Below, piece by piece: positions 33,764 through 45,789 of a DNA stretch of 64,000 nucleotides; the first letter of the stretch is position 1, and every line of letters starts with the position of its first letter. The translations under genes and the position numbers were made by a program. The stretch is from Utricularia gibba. Its lineage: Eukaryota; Streptophyta; Magnoliopsida; Lamiales; Lentibulariaceae. The notes beneath the pieces were generated by a model that was given only the letters and a program-made list of their open reading frames with translations, was not told the origin of the DNA and did not search any database. Where the stretch lies: NCBI GenBank assembly GCA_002189035.1, contig CM007990.1, positions 1 to 64,000 of the forward strand, in the 5' to 3' direction.

Positions 33764-34747
33764 GGTATCAGCGAAAACAAAAGCTGGAGGAGTGAGCTTA
33801 ATCAAGAATCCGAAGAGGTTAGGCTGCACTATGCATTGGACCGCGGAGAAGAATAAAGATGAAGTTGGTGAAACAAGGATCCATCCTTGTTTCAGAGGCT
33901 TTGCGATGCCTTCAACTACAAAACAACGTTGTTTTCGTGTACCAGTTCACCAGACAGTCGTTCGTCTGTCACTAATTATTGATTACTGCGGAAACTGAGT
34001 ATCTGGGCCATTTCGAGTTTGGGCTCATCGGGAACCCGAGTTGCCCAACCAAAATGTAGTCCAGTTGCCCGTCTTCTTGGGCTTCCATATTCTAGAGTCT
34101 GGACCACAGTCAGTGGATTTGGGTAGGCATCAGGTCAACCCGTAAACACATCCTCTATTCCTGTCTTGTCTCATCTCTGTACTGGATTTTCCTGTCGAGC
34201 CGGATCATGGGTCAACCCGTATTGATCGGACCGGTTCGGGTTATGTCAAGATTCCGGTTTACAAGAATGGGTACTTCGCTTCCGTCATCATCGTCAGGAC
34301 CGGCAACCTCGCAGGTGTTTTCTCACCCTTCATCTATCCAAAATTCCAAATCAAAACCCCAAAGAACACAATCAAACTCCGGTTCTCGGTAATTGCTGAA
34401 AGATTTTTTCACCTTTCGCTCCTGAAAGTCCAAATCTTACTCGAAGTGGAGCTCCCCTCAAAGAGATTTCGTGTTGAATTGAAAGCGATGCAGATGCATG
34501 CAATGCGTACTTAGTTGTGGCGTCAAAGCTATTACAAAAGTCAATGCGATACGTGAAGCATTCATCTTCTGAAGTTCCTCCAAGGGCTTATCACTGGATG
34601 CTAAGAGTGTAAGGAAGAGAAACCCTTGGTACACCAACCTCGCCGTTAGTCCGTCGAAGGGGATTGTATCCGGATTTCAGAGTTCTTCTCAAAAGGTTAC
34701 TTCTTTTTGCATTTCTTTTTAACGGTTCGTATTGGTAGAAAGAGATT
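33764..34747. other. Divergent promoter region of IRX9 and the WD40 gene
   Basis: About 1 kb between divergent genes. A short open frame at 34207-34392 (61 codons, Ser-rich) has no family match. The region 34670-34747 is the WD40 leader. No other feature is seen. Confidence 0.5.
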
Positions 34748-37700
34748 ATGAACAGCGGAACGAGTAATTCTTTGCTGTCCTCGGCATCGGGGTCGGCGTC
34801 GGGGAACAACGGCCAGGTGCCGGGTTTGAAGACGTATTTCAAAACCCAAGAAGGTAAATATAAACTTCAGTATGAAAAGACTCATCCTACAGGTCTTCTG
34901 CACTACGCCCATGGAAAAACGGTTACCCAGGTTGGCTGATTTTTTTTTTTTTTCTCTAAGACTTGCTCGGCGTGATGGACAAAGTGCTTAATTAAGAACC
35001 TCGAAGATTTTTTTTTTTTTTTTTGTTCAGTTATGATTATCGGCTGGTTGGGAGATCCTAAAATTGGAAGTCACTCCTCGATTGTTGTAAATATATTAAG
35101 ATTGAGTTCAGTATCATCCGTAGCCTGTTGTGATAAATGTCTCTTTGCAGATTGTTAGTAGTGTTCTTATAATCTTTCTTTTTAATTGTAATCACTCATG
35201 CCCTTCGCCATGGTATCTGTAAAAGGATGAATCTTAATAATAGGATGAAAACTTGTAGCTCTTAGGATCGTTTTTTGTCTGGAAAATTGTGAAATAAGCT
35301 GTGAGCATTATAATCATGCAAATGTTTAACTATTTTCCAGGTGACGCTAGCTCATCTCAAGGATAAGCCAGTGCAGGCACCCACACAGACATCTTCCGGT
35401 TTAGGAGTGAGTAGTGGAGTGAGGTCTGCAGCATCCCGATTATTAGGCGGTGCAAATGGGAGTAGGGCACTAAGTTTTGTTGGAGGGAACGGTGGGGGTA
35501 AATCAGTGAGTGGGACTACTATTCGAATAGGATCATTAGGGTCCTCAAGTTCAAGTAATCTTATTGGTAACCAAAATTTTGATGGCAAGGGGTCTTACTT
35601 GATTTTCAATGTTGGTGATTCCATTTTCATCAGTGACTTGAACTCTCAAGATAAGGTAGTGTTTGTTGCCTTCATTTATTAGTGCATTCGAAGGTCATTT
35701 TGTTGTATATCTCTAAGGCTTGATCTGCGTTCCAGGATCCTATAAAGTCTATACAGTTTAGCAACTCAAATCCTGTTTGCCACTCTTATGATCATGACTC
35801 CAAGGATGGGCATGATTTACTTATCGGTTTGAACTCTGGAGATGGTATGTGCTCTACGTCAGAAATTTAAACCGTACCTCAAATTTGGCCATTGTTTAAA
35901 AAAGGCGTTATTTGAGCTTTTTGTAGTTTATTCAGCATCTCTAAGGCAGCAGCTGCAGGATGTTGGGAGAAAGCTTGTGGGAGCTCAACACTATAATAAA
36001 GATGGATTCATTAATAACAAGTACCAAGTTTGATTACTGTCTTAGATTTTCATAATCTGTGTGTAAAACATTATGAGAATTGTGTTGACGCTGCATGAGT
36101 TATGGACATAATGCTGAGGCCGGATTGAATTTTACTATATTTCTGGGTTTCATTTACACCTGTGTACGTTGTTCAGAATGTTTGTGTTTGTACATCTTGC
36201 AGTTTTATTGTGATGCGTGTGCTGTTTGTTTCTCAAATAATGCCTGCGTCTCTCTGAATATCCCTCGTTTTTTTTCTTTACAACAGCCGTTGTACTTGTA
36301 TTGCTTGGGTTCCCAATGGAGATGGAACTTTTGTTGTTGCTCATTCGGATGGCAATATGTACATATATGAAAAGGCAAGTTTGCAAATTATGTTGTTAGT
36401 AATCATGATTTCCTTATATTGCTTGATCATTTAAATGATTTTTTTAATCATCCCAGCTTAGAGATGGTTCAGGTGACCCTTCTTTTCCTGTTATAAAAGA
36501 TCAAGCTCTATTTTGTGTATCTCATGCACGCTACAGTAAGGTACTCGTTTGTTCCATGGCCATCATGGGGTTTCTTCACTTTAAAATTAGCCAAGTGCTA
36601 TGTTAGGCTGCTATAATTTGTTTTTTTTTGTTATTATTTTCAGATTGGCTTGTTATCCATTTGTGTGCTCGATTTTTTTGTGTGTTTGCCAGCGTCATCA
36701 TTACATGTAGTTTTTTGGATCTGGACTGCTTACTTTTCGGTGCTTCCCCTTTATTATCATTTTTGTTGTATAAACATCTCTGTTGTAGTTTCTACAGAAC
36801 CCTGTTGCCAGATGGCATATGGGCCAAGGTTCAATAAATGGATTAGAGTTTTCGCCCGATGGTTCATATTTGGCAACTGTGGGAAGAGATGGTATTATAT
36901 TCTCACTCATTATAGTTCTATTTCTTTTTCCCACGTATCTTCAGGAAAAAAAAAATGTTATCACAGGATTCCTGAGAGTCTTTGACTATAAAAAGGAACT
37001 ACTGCATTGTGGAGGGAAAAGTTATTATGGTGGTCTCTTATGTTGTGCGTGGAGGCAAGTTTTAGTTTTCTGTCATTCCTTGACTTTCTTTCTCTAGTAA
37101 ATGAATTTGAGCTCTCTAAAGGGCTTCGCCTTCTTGTCAAGATTAAGTGATCAGTCCTATAGCATTCTGAAATAACTGATGTAAAACATCAGCTTCGATG
37201 GAAAATATATTTTGACTGGAGGCGAGGATGATCTTGTTCAAGTTTGGAGCATGGAGGATAAAAAAGTTGTTGCATGGGGTGAGGGGCACAATTCATGGGT
37301 GAGATTCCTTGTTTTGTTGAATTGGCATTTTTCTGTGGCATATTTCAAAGCATTAGCTCATGATTGTTTTCTATTCATGGTTTATATCCTCTTTGTACCT
37401 GCAAAGTCAATTTGATGTATGATGTAGGGAACCCATTTTTCTGATGATGTTTCTCATCCGCACTGGTTGAATCTCCTGCCTTTTGGTTCCTTGTCAGTAC
37501 AGGTCAGTGGCGTGGCATTTGATCCATATTGGCAGCCTCCGAATTCAGATGTTGTCGAAAATGTTATATACCGCTTTGGTTCAGTTGGGCAGGTACTGAA
37601 TATTAGTGCTTTCATCATCCGCTAGCCTGAATCATGTGGTATTAATAATACTCATGTCGGCCATGGTCTTGCTATTTTAGTTAACAAAGCAACAGGCAGG

Positions 37701-38236
37701 AAGATGAACATAATTCCTGTTTTCTCCAAACTTAGGGAATCACGTTTAATGAAACGCATCATGCACACAATAATACCCAATGGCTTGTGTTTTTTTTCCC
37801 TGTTCAATTGCATTCCTTTATGGGCTTATTTCCCATGCAGGATGCCCAGTTGCTCTTATGGGACCTTGAAATGGATGAGCTTGTAGTTCCTGTCCGCCGT
37901 GCCCCCGGTGGTTCACCAACTTTTAGTGCTGGAGGTCAGTCTGCTCACTGGGACGATGCATCCCCAACTAGCACCTTAAGACCTGCCCCAAGCATGCGAG
38001 ACGTTCCAAAGCTCTCCCCGCTGGTGGTTCATCGTGCTCACACTGAACCACTCTCGGGATTGAATTTTACACGGGACTCGGTTCTCACAGTTTCCAGGGA
38101 GAGCAACATTAAGATTTGGATGAGGCCAAGTTCCTCGGATGGACAACCAACTACCACCGATTCTTTTGTAAGCGCCAACTCAAATGAAAAACCATCACAA
38201 TCAGATAACGTCTGCAGTTCTGTTCCCAAACAATGA
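34748..38236 (+). CDS. WD40 protein, DMWD/WDR20 (CreC) type, At2g37160-like
   Basis: A WD40 repeat protein of 548 residues resembling Arabidopsis At2g37160/At3g53390, animal DMWD/WDR20 and fungal CreC. The animal and fungal relatives are cofactors of ubiquitin-specific proteases (USP12/46; CreB), so a role as a deubiquitinase partner is an inference. Eleven exons: 34748-34930, 35341-35655, 35736-35844, 35927-36020, 36287-36374, 36457-36540, 36798-36891, 36967-37054, 37193-37298, 37503-37592, 37841-38236. Blocks: GLKTYFKTQEGKYKLQYEKT, a Gly/Ser-rich region, RCTCIAWVPNGDGTFVVAHS, HMGQGSINGLEFSPDGSYLA, FDGKYILTGGEDDLVQVWSM, VSGVAFDPYW, DAQLLLWDLEMDEL, and PLSGLNFTRDSVLTVSRESN. Introns 5 and 8 have GC-AG borders (both GCAAGT); only these keep the frame and the conserved residues. 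No frameshift is seen. Confidence 0.92.
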
Positions 38237-39597
38237 CGAGGCATGAGACTGCATAGAGATTGTTCGTTCAACCCATTTGCTTGCACGGTGCTTATCTGAT
38301 ATGACATTATCGCCAGGCAAGATGACAGGAGCCTTTGTATAGTCAGAGAGCGTAAACCACCGAGTCCTGTGAGGAGCATCTGTGACACTTTAGACAGAAC
38401 CGCTTGCTCAGTCCATTTTGTAAGTATTTAAAGAACTCTCTGACAAGGATTTCAGGCACATGAAAAAGAAATAAACGATGTTGCTGTCTCTTTCTCAAAC
38501 CTTTTTTTTTTTTTTTTTACTTTAATGATGCTGGTTCATTGGTAACAGCATCGTTCATTGGTAGCATTGGTTCAAGAATGCCGATCCGCATCCCTATTCA
38601 GCAAGACGCAGGCTTCACACGGTCATGGCCTTATTTTTGCCGCGTCCCACTTTGCATTGGTTGGGAGGTTTGCGCCGTCGCGCCAACCGAATATGCTGGT
38701 TGAGCACTGCGCTGCTGGGAAATCGGCAGCCTTGTCTCCCGAGCTCTCCAATTCCAGATTTTCAAGAATATGGAAGTACCACACACTGCACCTCCAAAAC
38801 TACTGATAGAAGAGCTTGTAGATGAAGCTAGAGACATGCACAGAGGAAAACAGACACGCTGGACATATGTTTTCACTTGCCAAATCTATCAGCTTAACCA
38901 ATGAATAGAAAAGCATGCGCAGAGAGCATTAGCAAAGTGAGCTGGACAGAGCATATCCTCCTCGTACTGCATAGAAGAAAAAAGAGGCCTCCTAGATTCT
39001 TTCAAGTGAGGGTGAGATCACATACCGATGACGGTTGAAGTCATTGATGCGAGGACACCTGAAAATGTCATATAGAAATACGCTGGTTCCCCTCTTAATA
39101 ATAAGAAATGAATGAAGCAGATGTAGAAGCATTAAATGTGACAGTGGGGATCCGAATAGCGTCACGATCCAGGGAAGGCATCAGCTGTACGCCAAATAGG
39201 GAGGGATACTTAGACAGCATTTAATACCCATTTACTTATCTTGCATAATACATTTGTTGGAGTGCACGTGCTACTTTCTATCTGTGAATTAAAGGTGAGC
39301 GAGCATACCTGATGCCACAGCACCGCATAAAGGTGATCATCTACACAGTTGATACAGAAAAACGACCTGATCCGTGTTGCAGCGCATGCCCACTACTTGT
39401 TCAAGTTGAACAGATACATGGCTCAGGAGAAAGTGTGTTTGATATTATTATTATTATTATTCCATTACACAAACCAAGCTAAGGTTTTGCATGTGGACTC
39501 CATTTTTCAAGAAAAAAATTCCATGCACAAATTCCAATCTTGCAGTTTGAACATTGAAAACAAAAACTGGTTTCATATGGTATGGTTTCGTGTGGAT
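38237..39597. other. Intergenic between convergent genes
   Basis: 3' regions of the WD40 and CCR1-like genes. Holds a T run at 38501-38518, a short ATT microsatellite (39446-39460) and short open frames without family features. No gene is supported. Confidence 0.5.
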
Positions 39598-41916
39598 CTA
39601 GAAAACGAGTCCCTCCTGCACCAATTGCTCCAATGAAAGAGCTAAATCCGACATGCAAATTGTTCTTGTCCCACTGCTATCTTGTTGTCTGAGAGCGAGC
39701 TCCGCTATCTCTGCAAGTTTCAACAGAGGCTCAATGTTTTTAGGTGTAGTCACACGTCTGTCGATGATGACTCCAGCTTTGCCCTTTTTAATACAAGGCA
39801 AGGCCCAGTCCACGATGTTAGGAGGATCACATTCCTCATCATGAGCCTTTCTTCCTGTGAGAATTTCAAGAAGCACAACTCCAAATCCGTGCACATCCAT
39901 TCTCATATCTGCATCAACATCTCTTTCCTTGGGAGTCAGCAGCCCGAAACCGGAAATTCTTGCGCACCAATCGGCATCGAGGAGGATTTTCGAGCTCCGG
40001 ATGCTGCGGTGGGCAATCGGAGGCACAACATCCTTGTGAAGATATTCAAGACCCTTGGCTGCCTGCATTGCAATTCTCAATCTCAGGCTCCAGTTCAGAG
40101 TTCGCAGGTTCCCATGGATATGATCCTTGAGTGTTCCCTGTGGCATAAACTCATAAACCAACAGACGTTCCCCCATTTCTGCACAGTATCCCAACAGGTT
40201 CACAATGTTCTTATGCCTGACATTGCATAGGATTTCAAGCTCCATTTCAAAGTCACGGATGTTCGAGTGGATTATCGTGGCTGCATTTGCTCGCCTCACT
40301 GCAACCTGCCTTCCATCGGCAAGTACAGCTTTGTACACAAACCCATAGCTTCCCCTCCCAAGTTCGTTGAACTCTTTAAACCCATTAGTTGCATCCTTAA
40401 GTTCAGAGAGTCTGAAAACCTTGGGTGCACCGGGGAAATTCGCAACCGGTGCTGCTAGATTTTGAGCATCACTTTCATCAGACCCACGTTCAGTTTTGGC
40501 AATGCAAGGAAGGAACAACTTATTGCTCTTTATATCCAGGCTTACTAATCGAGGGAAAAAGTACCAGGCACCCAAAATCAACAGGAATCCAGAAGCAGAG
40601 GAACCAAGTTTAAGCAGCAACTGACCTAAATGACCCGCATTCCAATGTCCTCCCTTCAAAGAATGAAGTCCACAACTATTCCTGCACGAACTGTTCTGGC
40701 AAAGAGAGCAAGGGGTGCAAACTCTGTCTGCATCGACAGTACATGTACTGGAAGGGAAAAAACCTTCTGAACAATTCAAGCCACAAAAAGAACATATCTT
40801 TAGATCTTTCCTCACACACAAACTCGTTAAAGGTTCATTAAGAAGGCTGGCGTTGAAAGCAAACATGTTTTCTTTACAAGGACCAGGAGTGCAAAGTCCT
40901 GGGCTACACAGCTCCAACGGTGGATCAAAATCAGCCGCCGAAGATGTGTTTGTGAACCAGCAATCTAGAATCAAATCACTCTCCCTGATACCGCAAGTGA
41001 CAAAATTGGATGAAGCAACAGACAGAAAGCCAGAACCTTTTGGGATCAATGAATAATTGAAATTTCCCCAGCATTCAATACCATGGTTGTCTGCTCTTAT
41101 GCCACAAAAATGGAGTTCCCCGGCGGCAAGATAGACGAATCCAACCCTAGATGGAGGCTTACCGTGAGAATCAGGATTCCCCCAACACTGAACTTCGCCA
41201 TTCATCACTGAAACGCCGCAAAGTGAATCCATACCTGAAGCCAAGGTCACAAAGTTCCCTGAAATGCTTGAAAGGCCCAGATTTGCAGCGTTCGGGCCCC
41301 AGCAAACGACCCCGCCATCTCTGGGGGAACCGCAGGAAAACCCGTCACCAGAAACAAGTTCTTTAAACACGGGGGTGCTGAAGTTCTGATCGTAAAAACG
41401 GTTGCTTTGTTTATAGATCAAACTCTCATTGGATCCCTTGGGAATTCGAATATCCCAGCAATCAACTCTCCCAAAATCTCTTTCTGCGTAATATGATCCC
41501 CGAATTGCGCAGACGTGATCCCTACCAGCGGCAATATGAGAATAAGCATCAGGCTTCAAAACAGTAGGAACGAGATCAGAATTCTCAGACGATCCCAATG
41601 AATTCCAGCATAGTGCCTGGGAAGTGTTCGCCAAAATGCCGCACATAAACCCCTCCCCACCAGACAACGCCGCCAAGGGAGGCAAAACAGTAGAGTAATG
41701 CAACGCTCTTGAAGACGATGAAGTACGATTAACCGTTTCCCAGCAAATCACAGCCTGCTCCCCGCTCGCGCCAATGGAGCAGAAAAGACTGTAATCTCCG
41801 AAGGACGCTGCGATAGGTCCCATAGATCCGAACCCAGTTGCCGGAGAGGCATAAGGTAGGAGAAAACAGATTAACGCACACAATTGCGGTGAAAATCCCC
41901 GTGAAGAAAGTCTCAT
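39598..41916 (-). CDS. CCR1: CRINKLY4-related receptor kinase, CCR1-like, predicted pseudokinase
   Basis: An intact single-exon protein of 772 residues, very close in layout and length to Arabidopsis CCR1. Signal peptide 1-28; then the CRINKLY4-type beta-propeller repeats (recurring VCAIRG, VDCWDI, SFSCGSP, VVCWGP, LCGVS, VQCWGN, FCGIRA, IECWG); a Cys-rich TNFR-like region (CSFCGLNCSEGFFPSSTC, CTPCSLCQNSSC); membrane helix (SSASGFLLILGAWYFFP); and the kinase domain beginning FRLSELKDATNGFKEF. CRINKLY4 relatives act in epidermal cell fate and differentiation. Gly-loop GRGSYGFV is intact, but the three catalytic signatures are changed: VAVK to VAVR (codon 40294-40296), HRD to HRS (40003-40011), and DFG to GFG (39943-39951). 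The rest of the domain is well conserved and uninterrupted, so selection for a non-catalytic role is more likely than decay. Confidence 0.92.
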   Translation of the reverse strand: MRLSSRGFSPQLCALICFLLPYASPATGFGSMGPIAASFGDYSLFCSIGASGEQAVICWETVNRTSSSSRALHYSTVLPPLAALSGGEGFMCGILANTSQALCWNSLGSSENSDLVPTVLKPDAYSHIAAGRDHVCAIRGSYYAERDFGRVDCWDIRIPKGSNESLIYKQSNRFYDQNFSTPVFKELVSGDGFSCGSPRDGGVVCWGPNAANLGLSSISGNFVTLASGMDSLCGVSVMNGEVQCWGNPDSHGKPPSRVGFVYLAAGELHFCGIRADNHGIECWGNFNYSLIPKGSGFLSVASSNFVTCGIRESDLILDCWFTNTSSAADFDPPLELCSPGLCTPGPCKENMFAFNASLLNEPLTSLCVRKDLKICSFCGLNCSEGFFPSSTCTVDADRVCTPCSLCQNSSCRNSCGLHSLKGGHWNAGHLGQLLLKLGSSASGFLLILGAWYFFPRLVSLDIKSNKLFLPCIAKTERGSDESDAQNLAAPVANFPGAPKVFRLSELKDATNGFKEFNELGRGSYGFVYKAVLADGRQVAVRRANAATIIHSNIRDFEMELEILCNVRHKNIVNLLGYCAEMGERLLVYEFMPQGTLKDHIHGNLRTLNWSLRLRIAMQAAKGLEYLHKDVVPPIAHRSIRSSKILLDADWCARISGFGLLTPKERDVDADMRMDVHGFGVVLLEILTGRKAHDEECDPPNIVDWALPCIKKGKAGVIIDRRVTTPKNIEPLLKLAEIAELALRQQDSSGTRTICMSDLALSLEQLVQEGLVF

Positions 41917-43640
41917 GAGTTCTGTTGCTCTTTTGCAGTAGAAGTAGAAATGCGCATGGATTGAAGACTTCGCCGAGTACGAGGCTCCACGACGATGCGA
42001 CTTGACTTCCTCTGGAGCTGCTGATGCAAAGGGAACGTGAATTCTGGGGCTACTTGCTCCATTTTCACTCCAGCTGTTGTTATTTGTTCGTTTTTTTTTT
42101 CCTTGTTACAGTGGGCATTTCGCCGCAAAGATGCTGCATCGTCTACCAATGGATAAAAAGCCAAAAGCTTTGCTCTTTCTAACCTCCAGTGAGCAATTGG
42201 TTGGCCTTTAAAACGGTAATTTCCTTGGCATGGTCTGAGCTGCCCAGAATCAGCATGTTTTTTTAGTGATGTTCATCTGCTCAAAAGAACCTTGATTTGG
42301 AGATTATATGGAGTGCTTAATGGAAACAACTTGGTCTAATATTTTTTTGACTGAGAAGCATCTCATTATGACAAGATTAGTGTGGGGTTGGGGGTGGGCT
42401 GTAATGTTTAGCCACCAAAGAGCAAAGCAGCGATGCACATGATGCGCGTAAGGGATAAGTTTTCTGGAATAATATTCGTGGGATCGTGTTGTGTGACAGA
42501 TCACTGGGCAGAATGGGTTTTGACCCCATGCCATTAAATGAAAAGTTTTGTTTATTAGTTGGGTATGAAATGAATAAGGAAAGAAATCCATTTTCTTACG
42601 GTAAAACAACGCTAAGAATTCATTATGCCGAAGCTGAAGAACAAAGAACTTATCCGGTAAAAACCTAGTGATTCTGTGTCCTTGATGCTACACACTACAC
42701 AGCAGCATGTGGATTTTCGCCCTTGTGATCACAGCGCGAGTCCAAAGCAGTTGATCTGGGAATCCCTACAGTCAACATAGCAGAACACGGCAAGTACATC
42801 CCATCCAATACTTGGGACCGGGCGGGGTTGGGCTGCAGCCGTCATCAGACTGCAGAGCACTTGCTTTCAGTGTGTTGGACTTGATTGTGTTGGCTTCGAT
42901 CGTAAGTGCAGTGAAGCGAAGCACGATGGAAGAGATCGGAGATCCATAAAATGTAGGCAGATGACATCCAAGAATGGTGGGTGATTTCATCAAAAAGGCA
43001 GAATAAGGTCACATATTTATTACATTCTTCGTGAGTGTGAGTGACACGACACACACACGGGGCTTGTTCATTTCTGACACTGCCACGCCCAGGCAATGAA
43101 ATCCGTAGTTAATGCACACTGCGGATCCGTGGACACTTTGAAAGAGCTTGGGAGTTTCCTAGAAGAACTACCGCATTTTGAAAGAGATTCATGTTCAACG
43201 GCCAACACTCAGAAGTAGGAAACTCAAAGTAAACCATTGATCATCACACACGTTGACTGATGGGCGATACACGTACAAGAATAGCGAGCGAGCGAGCTGC
43301 TGCTTGCTACCTTTGTAAGAGAGAAAGAGAACGAAGCCGGGCCTGATGGATTTGACTCCCCAAAAGACAATTTATAAAGCAGGCCCACTCCATGAATACA
43401 ATCCCTGCTTTTTTTTTTCGGAATCAAAATTCCCATCTGTGGGCTGGGCTGCGCTCATCTTCACCCCACACACTACACGGCTCAAAGAGTGAGATGTCGA
43501 TAGCAATTTCTATGTACACCGACCGATTCCTGGGAGGTAATCAGGAGATGAAGCAAGACAGGGCACAACACGGGATAATTAACTCCATAACCATCCACCT
43601 CGCCTGGCTCCTCATCACGTATTTGACACAAACCAGAAGT
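41917..43640. other. Upstream region of the CCR1-like gene; otherwise empty
   Basis: About 1.7 kb. The open frame at 41913-42164 overlaps the CCR1-like start in the leader and looks like chance. No other gene or repeat is seen. Confidence 0.5.
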
Positions 43641-43834
43641 CTACTCCTTGGGAGGTGCAGGAAGAGGGGGTAAGCAGCGTACGCCGGCGGTGCGGGAACC
43701 GGGGGTCCCAGTCCTCCATAGAACTGCCCGCCGAACTGCTGCTGTCTGGCGCGCCTTCGGTAGAGGAGGTACCCGGCGATCACCAGGATCAGTAGCAGCA
43801 ACAACAGTAAGGGCAACGATATCACCACGTACAT
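43641..43834 (-). CDS. Small single-helix membrane protein, 3' exon, with a frameshift
   Basis: On the minus strand the frame from 43834 reads MYVVISLPLLLLLLLILVIA, a strong membrane helix, followed by a basic stop-transfer segment (YLLYRRRARQQQ) and a Gly/Pro/Tyr-rich tail (FYGGLGPPVPAPPAYAAY). At a run of five G on the plus strand (43666-43670) one base seems missing: in the other frame the tail goes on as PPLPAPPKE and stops, whereas the uninterrupted frame changes character. Length about 64 residues. Just before the ATG the sequence CTGGCAG resembles a 3' splice site, so an upstream exon may exist and the ATG may be internal. I do not recognise a named family; short helix-plus-PY-rich-tail proteins are common in plants. 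No function is proposed. Confidence 0.5.
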
Positions 43835-45789
43835 CCCTGCCAGCCACAGACACGAATCAAAAGGAAAATTACGACACAAGCTCTCGATAGCTCAGAGGAG
43901 GAACTCCTCTTTTGATTCTACTCCGAATTACGGACCTCCCCTTGCGTTGACGTTTTAATATGGGCCTGTTAATTTTGAAAACAGAAAGGCCCAGCCCGCG
44001 TCGCACGCCGCACTAAAAGACAATCATGCGCGCCGATCGTCGAAAGATGCAGGAACGGGAGACCACCCTCCCCCACCCACCAAACACAGAAGAAGAAGCA
44101 GAAGAAGATGAAGAAGAAAAGAAACAAAAGGATAGGAGAAATGAATATCTGAGAACCATATAGAAGAAGGGACAAAACACTGTTTGGTTTCAATACTTGG
44201 AATCGATGGGTTCGTCACTATTGCTCGTTGCAATCAGCTGTGGTCTGGTTTGGACGGACCCATTTTGTGTCTCCCGGAGTATGATTGATCCGACAGGTGG
44301 TCGTCTCATTGAAGACGTGGCCTCCCTTGGCCGCTACACTCCAACTCAAACCCCAAATAAGTCGTTCCCAGGGAATTAACTCCGTCCGTGTCGCTCGTAT
44401 CCAAGAGAAACTGTCAAAGAACGCAGCTTGATTTGTTCAATGTTGCAGCATGACGCATAGAAGGAGCGCGCGCATGATCTCAACCCCATTCCTCGCGATC
44501 GCCTTTCCTGGCCCCGGCCCCGGCCCCGGGTCAATGACACTCCTTTTTTTTCATTTTAATCCAGCGGGCCCTTCTTGTCCCTCACCAAAAAGTAAAAACT
44601 CAGACTTCCAAATCTTATCGCATAAACGTGAAGACCTTGGTCCATATGTTTTCTTTCTCTTTTTCCTTTTAGAAAAAGTGGTGGAATGAGCAGGGAAGGG
44701 GGTCTGTCTATCTCTTTTGAAAACCATGTAGCCAACCCATGAACATGGACACAGTTGTTGAAGTGAGATTGATAATGTTGGAAGTGTGTCATCGCTTTTG
44801 GGGGCAGTGCAGTGCGGTAGCTTACAACAGTCGGCACCTTATGCATGATTTTCAGCCCAACCAAATTGTTGTGCTGTTCAATCCAACTCCAGACTCCCCT
44901 CTCTCGCTCCTTTTAACCACACACCACAACACCAGCAGCATCATGATTCAAATGACTAGTGCCATCATCCCGCCCCTGGACAAGAACACAACAATCACTG
45001 CTTCCCTCCACCAAACCTACATAATTATTTTGTTACCAACTCATCCATTCGGTAGAACCAGCTGCTTAGCTCGCAAAGCAAAGTGGTCAGTCCAACTTTG
45101 ACTCCCCTCCTCCCTCCCTTGCTCTTCTTACCCCCTCTCTTTAGTTTGTAAACCTGCAGGTTTTCGCTGTTGAAAGTCGGCATAAAGGCAGGCAGGCAAG
45201 GCTGAAGCGTAGAAACTGGAACAAGGCAAAAAGCAAATGGAGAAAGAGGACATTCTTCGTACATGCCGGAGCAAAAACAACCCCCTACCTAAGTGCTTGG
45301 AATTTACGTATCCCTTTTCACATGCCAACCGGTCACTTCTTTTTTATCCCAATTGCCGGTAGCGTCTCCACATATCACAAGTCTTCGGTAAAAAAATGTT
45401 GAATGCACAGTAAAAGTATGATGACGATGCCACGAGGTAGTGGGGTCAGGGAAGCTGCACAGCTGTTGAATTTCATCTTTTCATTTCTGGGTGTGGGAAG
45501 ACAAGAGGAAAGAACCAAAATTGGTAAAGCGGAGTGAATGAATGTGCCCTGCCGTCAGTGAATGCAGCTTTGTATGTGTGATATATAAAACTTCCATCCC
45601 GCAGTATATACGTACAAAGCTTTGTACTTTATCAGACACCAAGAGACCCAAATAGGTGCTTTTGTAGTTGTATGTATGTGTGCTTCTGTATCTGCCAATC
45701 TCTATGTATGTGGACAGGTTATATAAAGCAGCAGCAGGCAAGGGTTGGTGAGGTCCTGTTGTCTATAGGTAACACATAGGAAGGGGGAA
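43835..45789. other. Intergenic and LOG promoter
   Basis: About 2 kb. Holds a GAA-rich tract (44090-44125) and a GGCCCC triple repeat (44512-44529). No gene is supported on either strand. The LOG TATA box is at the right end. Confidence 0.5.
45719..45728 (+). promoter_or_regulatory. TATA box of the LOG gene
   Basis: TTATATAAAG at 45719-45728, about 65 bases upstream of the ATG at 45790. Confidence 0.6.

Noticed and set aside
33764-33829. N-terminal extension of IRX9 in the same open frame
   Set aside because: No ATG in frame; the conserved family start is MGTSERSK at 33763.
34207-34392. 61-codon frame upstream of the WD40 gene
   Set aside because: Ser-rich low complexity without homologue; part of the intergenic or leader sequence.
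39682-41366. Plus-strand open frames of up to 182 codons
   Set aside because: Antisense shadows of the CCR1-like coding sequence.
41913-42164. Minus-strand 83-codon frame overlapping the CCR1-like start
   Set aside because: Overlaps the start by a few bases in another frame, no family features; lies in the leader region.
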